Of a stretch of 11,171 nucleotides of DNA, positions 4,846 to 11,171 are shown in pieces (the stretch's first letter is position 1; each line of letters starts with the position of its first letter). The stretch spans positions 1-11,171 of the forward strand of contig JAITKC010000293.1 of assembly GCA_031278665.1 (NCBI GenBank), read 5' to 3'. A program made the translations under genes and the position numbers. The notes under the pieces were generated by a model that saw only the letters and a program-made list of their open reading frames with translations, ran no database searches and was not told where the DNA came from. This DNA comes from Bifidobacteriaceae bacterium. Its GTDB lineage: Bacteria > Actinomycetota > Actinomycetes > Actinomycetales > WQXJ01.

Positions 4846-7800
4846 TTATTCGGCGACGTGGCCGAAGCGGTGTTTGGTGATCGACAGGGCTTGTTCGTAT
4901 AGGACGCAGAGCAGTTCGCGCCGGCCGGAGCCGGTGACCGGCTGATCCAGGACGGTGACCTCGCCCAGGCGCTCGGCGGCGGCCGCCTTGAGGCCGGGCG
5001 CGGACCCGACCACCCGGATGCGACCGGACACCAAACCCTTGGACACGCGGTCGGCGAAGGCGGCGTGGGTTTCCCGGCCCCAGCGCGAGACCTGGGCGCC
5101 CACCCCGGCCGTCGCGGCGGCCGACAGGACGCGCTGAACCTGGTGTTCTGAGGCGCCCTCGCCGACGCGCACCGTGTAGGTGGGGACCGGCCGGTAGCGG
5201 AACACGTTCGCCTCGACCCGCAAGCCGCTGGGATCGCGGTCGACCGAGAACTCCTCCGCCCACCAGCGGGCGTCCGACAGCCGCGCCTGCTCGAGCCAAG
5301 CGTCGAGGTCCGCCGGCGTGGCGGCCTCGCGCCAAACTCCGAACTCGGCCACGTAGTTCGGCCCGCCGGCTTTGGCGCCGGGGCCTATCGCCGAGGCCTT
5401 CCAGCCGCCGAACGGCTGGCGGCGCACGATGGCGCCGGTGATGTGGCGGTTGACGTAGGCGTTTCCGACCGCCACGCGATCCAGCCAGAGGTCGATCTCG
5501 TCCTGGTCAAGGGTGTGGATCCCGCCGGTCAGCCCGAAGGAGGTGGCGTTCTGCAAGACGATCGCCTCCTCCAGGTCCTTGGCGAACATCAGCCCCAGCA
5601 CCGGCCCGAACAGTTCGGTCATGTGATACCAGGAACCCGGCCGCACCCCGGCTTTGAGGCCCGGCGACCACAGGGTCTGCGAGTCGTCCAACTGCCTGGG
5701 GGCGACCAGCCAGCGCTCGCCCTGGTCGAGTTGGGTCAGTCCGCGCCGCAGTTTGTCGCCGGGCGGTTCGATCAACGGCCCCATAGTGGTTGAGATGTCA
5801 ACGCCGCGGCCGACCGAAAGCGACCGCACGGCATCGACCAATTGCCCGATGAAGCGCTTAGACCGGTAGACGGACCCCACCAGGATTCCCAACGACGCCG
5901 CCGAGCACTTCTGGCCGGCGTGTCCAAAGGCCGACTTGACCAGGTCCGAGACGGCCAGGTCCAGGTCCGCCGAAGGGGTCACGACAATCGAGTTCTTACC
6001 GGAGGTTTCGGCCAGCAGATGTAAGTCGTCGCGCCAAGAGGCGAACATCTGGGCGGTTTCGATCGAACCGGTCAACACCACCGTCTCGACGTCCCGATGG
6101 GTGACCAGCCGTTGGCCGAGGTCGTGGCCGGCGACATGGACCACCCGCAACACCTCCGCCGGCGCCCCGGCGCTGGCCAAGCCCTCGTGGATGGCGGCCA
6201 CCGCCACCTCGACGCAACGCCTGGTCAGTTTGGCCGGTTTGATCAGCACCGGCGATCCGGCCGCCAGCGCCGCCATCACGCCGCCGACCGGAATGGCGAC
6301 CGGGAAGTTCCAAGGCGGGATGACGGCGGTCACCTTCGAGGGCGTGAAGGCCAAACCCGGGATCTCGAGCGTCGCCTCGGCCGAGGCGGCGTAATAGCGG
6401 GCGAAGTCGATCGCCTCGGAGATCTCCGGATCGGCTTCGGCGACAGTCTTGCCGCCCTCGTGGGCCATGACGGTCAACAGTTTGCCGCGGGCCGCCTCCA
6501 AGGCCGCCGCGGCGGCCCTGAGCGCTTCCGCCCTGACGCCCACCGGCGTGGCCGCCCAAACCTGGCCGGCCGCCCGGGCCTGGGCGACGGCATCGTCGAC
6601 CTGCTCCAAACTGGTCAACTCGGCGACCGCCTGCTCCGGCGGGTCGGCCGCCAACGCCGCCAAAGCCCAATCGCGGGTGGCCTGGACCGCGCCGTCGGAG
6701 TCCGGCTGGTTGTAAAAGCCTTCGGCCGGCGGCGGGACGACTTTGCCGCGCCGGGGCTCCAGGGAATACTTCTCGATTTCATCGACCGACAACCGGAACG
6801 CCGCCTCGGCCTTGGCCAACGGGTCGGCCACCGGCGCGAACGACTGGTGGAGGAAGTTCTGCGGCGCGGCGTTTTCCTCCAGGCGGCGCACCAGGTAGGC
6901 GATCGCCACGTCGAAGTCTTCGGCCGCGACCACCGGGGTGTAGAAGAGCACCGAGCCGGTGGTCCGCTTGACCGCCTCCGCCTGAGCCGGGGCCATACCT
7001 TGGAGCATTTCGAAATCGACCGACTTGGAAACCCCGCGCGTTTCGGCCAACAAGTGGGCCAGCGCCAGATGGAAAAGGTTGTGCCCGGCCACCCCGACCC
7101 GCAGGTTGCCCAGGCGCTCGGGCCTCAAAACCCAGTCGATGACGCGGACGTAGTTGGCGTCGACCGCCTCCTTGGTCGGGTAGATCGCCTGCTCCCAGCC
7201 GTGAAGCTGGCATTCGACCTGTTCCATCGACAAGTTCGCGCCCTTGACCAGCCTGATCTTGATCGGCGCGCCGCCGGCCGCCTGGCGCTTGTCGGCGAAC
7301 GCCGCCAACTGCTCCATCGCGCCGAGGGCGTCCGGCAAATAGCACTGGATCACAATGCCGGCCTCCAGGCGCAAGAACTCGTCTTCCATCAGCGCCTGCT
7401 CAAAGGCGTCGAGGGTCAGGTCGAGGTCGCGGTACTCCTCCATGTCGAGATTGACGAAAGTGCCGGAGGCGCGCGCGGCGCGCAGCAGCGGGCGCAGGTG
7501 GCCCAGAATCCGCTTGACCGAACCGGGCCGGTCCCAGGTGACCAGTTGCGGGGCCAGCGACGAAATCTTGATCGAGACGTAGTCGACGTCCGGGCGGCGG
7601 ACCAGGTTGATAGTGCGGTCAAGCCGCGCCGCCGCCTCTTTTTCGCCCAGAACCGCCTCGCCCAGCAGGTTCAGGTTCAGCCGGTAACCCTGCGCCTTGG
7701 AGCGGGCGATGTGCCGGGCCAGGGTCGGATCGGCCAGGTCGACCACCAAATGGCCGACCATCTGGCGCAGTCGGGCCCGCGCCACCGGCATGGCCAGCGC

Positions 7801-8133
7801 CGGCGCCAGCGGCGCGATCCGCCCGCCCAGGGTCATCGACAGCTTGTCGAAGGCGCCGACAAAGCCCGGCACGCGCGATCCCTGGGCCAGTTTCTTCAGC
7901 TCCCGGGCCGCCACCGCGTTGTCGTCGGGGCGGGCCACCCGGTCGACGAACGCCATGGTGAACTCCAGGCCTTGTTTGTCCTGGACCAGTTTGGCCAGCA
8001 TCTTGGTCGAGGCCAGCTCTTTCGGCGAGGCCTGGCTGGCGGTGGCGGAGAACCACTGGCGGGCCAGCGCCACGGCTTGATCGACAAGTTCGGCCGGATT
8101 TGTTGCGGGGTTCTTGGGGTCATTAGTCGCCAT
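4846..8133 (-). CDS. putA: Bifunctional proline dehydrogenase / L-glutamate gamma-semialdehyde dehydrogenase
   Basis: A 1095-residue enzyme that oxidises proline to P5C with FAD and then to glutamate with NAD, passing the intermediate inside one protein. The proline dehydrogenase barrel covers about residues 90-430, with VDYVSIKISSL, NLDMEEYRDLDLT, IKIRLVKGANLSMEQ (about 292-306) and FEMLQGMAP (374-382). The aldehyde dehydrogenase half starts near 505, with PPWNFPVAIPVGG (606-618), the general base E709 in LLAETSGKN and the nucleophile C743 in GHAGQKCSAAS. About 160 residues follow the catalytic core and may be the C-terminal domain found in longer PutAs. There is no N-terminal ribbon-helix-helix domain, so it should not repress its own gene as E. 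coli PutA does. The ATG at 8133 is preferred because an upstream ATG at 8286 would run 101 bases into the divergent gene. A ribosome binding site is weak. Electrons from proline normally enter the quinone pool. The PAS-AraC gene 52 bases away is the candidate regulator. Confidence 0.95.
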   Translation of the reverse strand: MATNDPKNPATNPAELVDQAVALARQWFSATASQASPKELASTKMLAKLVQDKQGLEFTMAFVDRVARPDDNAVAARELKKLAQGSRVPGFVGAFDKLSMTLGGRIAPLAPALAMPVARARLRQMVGHLVVDLADPTLARHIARSKAQGYRLNLNLLGEAVLGEKEAAARLDRTINLVRRPDVDYVSIKISSLAPQLVTWDRPGSVKRILGHLRPLLRAARASGTFVNLDMEEYRDLDLTLDAFEQALMEDEFLRLEAGIVIQCYLPDALGAMEQLAAFADKRQAAGGAPIKIRLVKGANLSMEQVECQLHGWEQAIYPTKEAVDANYVRVIDWVLRPERLGNLRVGVAGHNLFHLALAHLLAETRGVSKSVDFEMLQGMAPAQAEAVKRTTGSVLFYTPVVAAEDFDVAIAYLVRRLEENAAPQNFLHQSFAPVADPLAKAEAAFRLSVDEIEKYSLEPRRGKVVPPPAEGFYNQPDSDGAVQATRDWALAALAADPPEQAVAELTSLEQVDDAVAQARAAGQVWAATPVGVRAEALRAAAAALEAARGKLLTVMAHEGGKTVAEADPEISEAIDFARYYAASAEATLEIPGLAFTPSKVTAVIPPWNFPVAIPVGGVMAALAAGSPVLIKPAKLTRRCVEVAVAAIHEGLASAGAPAEVLRVVHVAGHDLGQRLVTHRDVETVVLTGSIETAQMFASWRDDLHLLAETSGKNSIVVTPSADLDLAVSDLVKSAFGHAGQKCSAASLGILVGSVYRSKRFIGQLVDAVRSLSVGRGVDISTTMGPLIEPPGDKLRRGLTQLDQGERWLVAPRQLDDSQTLWSPGLKAGVRPGSWYHMTELFGPVLGLMFAKDLEEAIVLQNATSFGLTGGIHTLDQDEIDLWLDRVAVGNAYVNRHITGAIVRRQPFGGWKASAIGPGAKAGGPNYVAEFGVWREAATPADLDAWLEQARLSDARWWAEEFSVDRDPSGLRVEANVFRYRPVPTYTVRVGEGASEHQVQRVLSAAATAGVGAQVSRWGRETHAAFADRVSKGLVSGRIRVVGSAPGLKAAAAERLGEVTVLDQPVTGSGRRELLCVLYEQALSITKHRFGHVAE

Positions 8134-8170
8134 CGTGCCATTTTGGGGCTTCCGAGGGGCCCAAGTCTTG

Positions 8171-8176
8171 TAAAGT
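8171..8176 (+). promoter_or_regulatory. Candidate -10 element (TAAAGT) for the PAS-AraC gene
   Basis: TAAAGT fits TANNNT and ends nine bases before the ATG at 8186, so transcription would begin at or just before the start codon. No Shine-Dalgarno sequence precedes this ATG, which agrees with a leaderless start. A convincing -35 is missing. The whole divergent gap is only 52 bases. Confidence 0.35.
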
Positions 8177-8185
8177 TCCAGCCAA

Positions 8186-8959
8186 ATGACGCGGAATTTG
8201 GCCAATGGCCCGCTGGGCGCGCTCGACCTGACCCCCGAGTTAATAGAGCTCTGGGGGGAGTTGCCCGGCGTCATGTTCGCGGTCAAAGACGCCCAGGGCC
8301 GCTATGTCGCGGTCAACCAGGCTTTTGTCCGCCGCTCCAGCGCCTCTAGCAAAGCCGAGGCGCTGGGGCGGACCGCCGGCCAATTATTCCTGCCCGAACT
8401 GGCCGAACGTTACGAGTCCCAAGACGCCGAGGTCATGGCCTCCGGTCGGCCGCGGCGCGGCGAATTGGAGATCATCCGGGCCCAGGGCGGCCAGCCCGGT
8501 TGGCACCTGACCACCAAACTGCCCTTGTTGCGCGGCACGCCGCCGAACCGGGCGCCGGTCGGCGTGGTCACCATTTCGACCGAGTTGTCGGTTTTGGGCT
8601 CCCCGCAAGGGGCGGGGGAGTCGTTGGCCCGCGTCGTCGAGGCCATCCGCCGTTCGTTGGACGATGCCGCCGGCCGGCTTCCGTCGGTTACCGAACTGGC
8701 GCTGTTGGCCGGTATGTCGGTCTCCGCGTTGGAGCGCAATATGCGGCGCGTGTTCGGGTTGGCGCCGCGCGCCTACATTCTCAAACAACGCATGGACCGC
8801 GCCATGGAACTCTTGGCCACCAGCGATCTGGCGATCGCCGAAGTGGCGGCCCGGACCGGGTTTTACGATCAGCCGACTTTCACCCGTCAACTGGGCCGGC
8901 TGACCGGCGAGACGCCGGCCGGCTTCCGCCGCCGCTCGCGCTCGCTGGCGGCCGGCTGA
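8186..8959 (+). CDS. PAS domain-containing AraC-family transcriptional regulator
   Basis: A 257-residue protein. Residues about 22-135 read as a PAS fold, with LPGVMFAVKDAQGRYVAVNQAF near its start and GVVTIST at its end, where a small ligand or cofactor would be sensed. Residues about 150-250 are an AraC-type double helix-turn-helix. The first motif is around VTELALLAGMSVSALERNMR and the second is IAEVAARTGFYDQPTFTRQL, ending in the family-typical GETPAGFRR. It lies head to head with putA, 52 bases apart, so it is well placed to control putA and itself. That target is inferred from position. AraC-type activators of proline catabolism are known elsewhere (PruR of Pseudomonas), but no specific ortholog is claimed. 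The ATG at 8186 is chosen from the clean PAS start and the TAAAGT element upstream. Confidence 0.88.
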   Translation: MTRNLANGPLGALDLTPELIELWGELPGVMFAVKDAQGRYVAVNQAFVRRSSASSKAEALGRTAGQLFLPELAERYESQDAEVMASGRPRRGELEIIRAQGGQPGWHLTTKLPLLRGTPPNRAPVGVVTISTELSVLGSPQGAGESLARVVEAIRRSLDDAAGRLPSVTELALLAGMSVSALERNMRRVFGLAPRAYILKQRMDRAMELLATSDLAIAEVAARTGFYDQPTFTRQLGRLTGETPAGFRRRSRSLAAG

Positions 8960-8972
8960 GCCGAACCGCCCG

Positions 8973-8990
8973 GGCGCGGCCCGCCGCGCC
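8973..8990. terminator. Hairpin between convergent genes, possible bidirectional terminator
   Basis: GGCGCGG (8973-8979) and CCGCGCC (8984-8990) form a seven-base-pair stem with a CCCG loop. It lies in the 70-base gap between the ends of the PAS-AraC gene and the ABC exporter gene, where it could serve both. There is no T-tract on either side. Confidence 0.4.
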
Positions 8991-9029
8991 GTTGGCCGGG
9001 GACGGCGTCCGCCCGCGCCGGTTAGCCGG

Positions 9030-10979
9030 TCAGCCGGTCGCCGTCGAGGAGAACTGGACGGCGTAGAGCTTGGCGTAGAGCCCGCCCGCCGCCAACAGCT
9101 CGGCGTGCGTCCCGCGCTCGACCACCCGGCCGGCGTCCAGGACGACAATCTGGTCGGCGCCCCGGATAGTCGACAGGCGGTGGGCTATGACCAGCGAGGT
9201 GCGCCCGCGCAGCGCCTCGGCCAGGGCTTGCTGAACGGCCAGTTCGGATTCGGCGTCGAGATGGGCCGTGGCCTCGTCCAGGACCACGATTTCGGGGGCT
9301 TTGAGCAGCAGGCGGGCGATGGCGATGCGCTGGCGCTCGCCGCCGGACAGCCGATAGCCGCGATCTCCGACAACTGTGTCGAGCCCGGCCGGCAAATCGT
9401 GGGCGAAACCCGCCCGCGCCCGTTCGAGAGCCTCCCACAGTTCCGCCGGGCTGGCGCTTGGCCGCGCATAGAGCAAGTTGTCGCGCAGTGAACTGTGAAA
9501 CAGATGGGCGTCTTGGCTGACGACTCCGACAGTCCGGTTGATTGACGCTCCGGTCAAGCCCCGGACATCTTGGCCGCACAGTTCGACCTGCCCGAGCGTC
9601 GCCTGGTAGAGCCGCGAGACCAGCAGCGACGCCGTCGACTTGCCCGCCCCGGAGGGCCCCACCAGGGCCAGCATCGACCCCCGCGGCACCTCGAAGGAGA
9701 CGTCCCGCAGCGTCCACTCCGGCGGGTCGCCCGGGCTTTCGGGTCCGTCCGCCGCCCGGCCGGCGCCGTCGCCAACGCCGCGGCTGGCCGGGTCGGCGTC
9801 CGGCGGACGGGTCGGCTCGAGCGAGGCCAGGGACGCCTCGTCGGGGTCCGGATAACGGAACCAAACGCGGTCGAAACGGATTGCCGGGGCGCCGCCGGCG
9901 GCATCGTGCCATTTCAGACTCCGCGCCCTCGGAGCGTCGCGGACCAACGGGGGCAAGTCCAAGACTTCCAGCACCCGCTCGAACGACACCAACGTGGTCA
10001 TCACGTCGACCTGCACGTTGGACAGGGCGGTGATCGGGCCGTAGAGCCGGTTCAGCAGCGTGACCAGGGCGACCACCACGCCGACTGTCAGTTCGCCGCG
10101 GATCGACAGCCGGCCGCCAAGGCCGTAGACCACGGCCACGGCGATCGACGCGACCAGCGTCATGCCGGTGCGGAAGGCGCTGGCGTACAGGGCCGATTTG
10201 ACGCCGATCCGCCGGACGGCATCGGCGTTGGCGGCGTAGCCGGCCGACTCGCGGGCCGGATCGCCGTAGTTCTTGACCAAGGCGGCCCCGGCGACCGAGA
10301 AGCGCTCGGTCATGGTCTGGGACATGGCGGCGTTCAGGTCCATCGACTGGCGGGTGATCGCGGCCAGTTTGCGCCCAATCCAACGCACCGGCGCCACGAA
10401 CACCGGCAGCAGCACTAATGACACCAGCGTGACCTTCCACGACATCGAGACCATCGCGGCGATCACGAACACAACTGTCAAAGTGTTGGACACCACCGAG
10501 GACAAAGTCGAGGTGAACGCCCGCTGGGCGCCCAGCACGTCGCCGTTCAGACGCTGTGTCAAGGCCCCGGTTTGGGTGCGGGAGAAGAAGCTCAGGCTGA
10601 GCGACTGGACGTGGTCGAAGACGCGGGTGCGCAGGTCGTAGATCAAGCCCTCGCCGATTTTGGCGCTGAGCAGGCGCTCGCCCAGGCCGAGCGCGGCCGC
10701 CAGGACGGCGATGCCGGCCAGCAACCCGGCCAGACCGATCACCAGGCCGAGCCGGCCCGGCTCGATGCCTTTGTCGATTATGGCGCTGTAGACCAATGGC
10801 GTCGCCGCCCCGAGTCCGGCGTCCACCGCGATCAGGACGAGGAACAGGGCGATCGGCCGGCGGTAGGGCCGGGCGAAGCCGAGGATTCGGCGCAATGTGG
10901 CGCGCGTCAGCCGACGGCTGGTGACTGAGGGGTCCTGGCGGAATGACCGAAACGTCGGTCCGCCGGCGGGCATTGACAT
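9030..10979 (-). CDS. ABC exporter, fused membrane and ATPase domains (type IV half-transporter)
   Basis: A 649-residue half-transporter expected to work as a homodimer in the inner membrane, exporting a lipid, drug or other hydrophobic substrate. About six membrane segments lie near residues 43-63, 77-97, 162-178, 183-202, 270-287 and 297-313. The ATPase domain has the A-loop Tyr376, Walker A GPSGAGKST (from 441), Q-loop Gln489, signature LSGGERQ (from 544), Walker B IVVLDEAT with D568 and E569, and H-loop His600, so it looks catalytically complete. An unusual Pro/Gly/Asp-rich insertion of about 40 residues (about 379-419) sits between the A-loop and the next strand, where most relatives have a short loop. 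The ATG at 10979 is preferred because AGGG at 10988-10991 lies eight bases upstream; the ORF extends to 11081 with low-complexity Arg/Pro/Gly residues. A second ATG at 10973 is equally possible. No partner half-transporter is adjacent. Confidence 0.9.
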   Translation of the reverse strand: MSMPAGGPTFRSFRQDPSVTSRRLTRATLRRILGFARPYRRPIALFLVLIAVDAGLGAATPLVYSAIIDKGIEPGRLGLVIGLAGLLAGIAVLAAALGLGERLLSAKIGEGLIYDLRTRVFDHVQSLSLSFFSRTQTGALTQRLNGDVLGAQRAFTSTLSSVVSNTLTVVFVIAAMVSMSWKVTLVSLVLLPVFVAPVRWIGRKLAAITRQSMDLNAAMSQTMTERFSVAGAALVKNYGDPARESAGYAANADAVRRIGVKSALYASAFRTGMTLVASIAVAVVYGLGGRLSIRGELTVGVVVALVTLLNRLYGPITALSNVQVDVMTTLVSFERVLEVLDLPPLVRDAPRARSLKWHDAAGGAPAIRFDRVWFRYPDPDEASLASLEPTRPPDADPASRGVGDGAGRAADGPESPGDPPEWTLRDVSFEVPRGSMLALVGPSGAGKSTASLLVSRLYQATLGQVELCGQDVRGLTGASINRTVGVVSQDAHLFHSSLRDNLLYARPSASPAELWEALERARAGFAHDLPAGLDTVVGDRGYRLSGGERQRIAIARLLLKAPEIVVLDEATAHLDAESELAVQQALAEALRGRTSLVIAHRLSTIRGADQIVVLDAGRVVERGTHAELLAAGGLYAKLYAVQFSSTATG

Positions 10980-10987
10980 GGCTTCAA

Positions 10988-10991
10988 CCCT
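10988..10991 (-). promoter_or_regulatory. Shine-Dalgarno site supporting the ABC exporter start
   Basis: AGGG on the minus strand is eight bases before the ATG at 10979, with a GAGGTGG a little further upstream at 10994-11000. It favours 10979 (or 10973) over the extended start at 11081. Confidence 0.4.
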
Positions 10992-11059
10992 GCCACCTCG
11001 CCGGGTCTGGCGCGGGCCGGCGGCCATTTGGCCCGTTTCCGGGCGATGCGGTCGAGGCT

Positions 11060-11087
11060 CCGCCCGCCGCCCGCCGCCCACCGCCCA
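11060..11087 (-). repeat. Four-copy heptanucleotide repeat, G-quadruplex-like on the minus strand
   Basis: On the plus strand four consecutive seven-base units read CCGCCCG, CCGCCCG, CCGCCCA, CCGCCCA. They differ only at the last base. On the minus strand, which is the sense strand of the ABC exporter gene, this gives four GGG runs with four-base loops (11063-11086), matching the G3N1-7 quadruplex rule. The tract is 84-107 bases before the exporter start and may lie in its promoter or leader. Confidence 0.7.
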
Positions 11088-11104
11088 CCTGGGGCGGGCC
11101 GGGC

Positions 11105-11134
11105 GACGGGCGGGCTTTGTCAGCCCGCGCCGTC
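11105..11134. terminator. Strong GC hairpin near the window edge, possible terminator
   Basis: GACGG plus GCGGGCT (11105-11116) pairs with AGCCCGC and CCGTC (11122-11134) across one bulged G, giving twelve base pairs and a TTGTC loop. It is upstream of the ABC exporter gene and may end a gene beyond the window edge. There is no T-tract. The last 37 bases of the window show no gene that I can support. Confidence 0.35.
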
Positions 11135-11171
11135 CGGGCTGGTCGAGGAGCCGGCGGGCGCGGCGGCGCCT

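Noticed and set aside
8134..8286. An upstream start for putA at 8286
   Set aside because: It would overlap the start of the divergent PAS-AraC gene by 101 bases and add residues unlike PutA.
6097..8349. A 750-codon open frame antisense to putA
   Set aside because: It is Arg/Gly/Gln-rich with no domain, and mirrors a gene with every PutA motif. Long antisense frames are normal in GC-rich DNA.
9022..10440. A 472-codon frame on the same strand as the ABC exporter
   Set aside because: It is out of frame with the Walker A, signature and Walker B motifs, and its composition is Arg/Gly/Pro-rich.
1..11171. tRNA, rRNA, CRISPR arrays, insertion sequences
   Set aside because: No cloverleaf, ribosomal core sequence, regular spacer-repeat array, transposase frame or paired terminal repeats were recognised.

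Overview
This is a GC-rich bacterial window whose gene content points to an actinobacterium (Actinomycetota). It holds a fused proline dehydrogenase/P5C dehydrogenase of the actinobacterial type, what looks like the tail of a DUF222/HNH-type protein, a Tat lipoprotein flavin reductase, TANNNT-type -10 candidates placed for leaderless starts, and very C/G-rich codon use. The genus cannot be fixed from the sequence alone.

Layout. (1) Bases 1-204: the 3' end of an upstream gene, probably DUF222/HNH-like, followed by GC-rich dyads. (2) 321-1648 (+): a possible leaderless mini-ORF overlapping, by ATGA, a 421-residue DEDDh 3'-5' exonuclease with a helical middle region and a C-terminal BRCT domain. 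(3) 1678-4707 (-): a two-gene module made of a LysR-type regulator and, 390 bases downstream on the same strand, a secreted Tat-lipoprotein FAD-dependent reductase of the fumarate-reductase/FAD_binding_2 superfamily. The gap between them carries a textbook LysR-type box (TTCG-N7-CGAA), a second longer dyad, and a 10-base direct repeat shared by both. (4) 4846-8133 (-): putA, with a divergent PAS-AraC regulator gene at 8186-8959 (+) only 52 bases away. (5) 9030-10979 (-): a homodimer-type ABC exporter half-transporter with an unusual insertion just after its A-loop. Upstream of it lies a perfect 7-base tandem repeat that fits a G-quadruplex pattern.

How the genes may work together. The LysR gene and the reductase gene look like a substrate-inducible extracytoplasmic electron-acceptor module, similar in concept to the many orphan flavin reductases of anaerobic gut actinobacteria. 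The substrate and the electron donor are not visible here. The module is visibly less GC-rich than putA, which suggests a separate history. PutA oxidises proline to glutamate and lacks the DNA-binding domain that makes some PutAs self-regulating, so the divergent PAS-AraC protein is the natural candidate regulator. The exonuclease and the ABC exporter appear to be independent neighbours.

The most novel-looking part is the LysR/reductase unit with its paired operator-like sites. The rest is mostly recognisable families with some unusual details. No rRNA, tRNA, CRISPR array or insertion sequence was seen.
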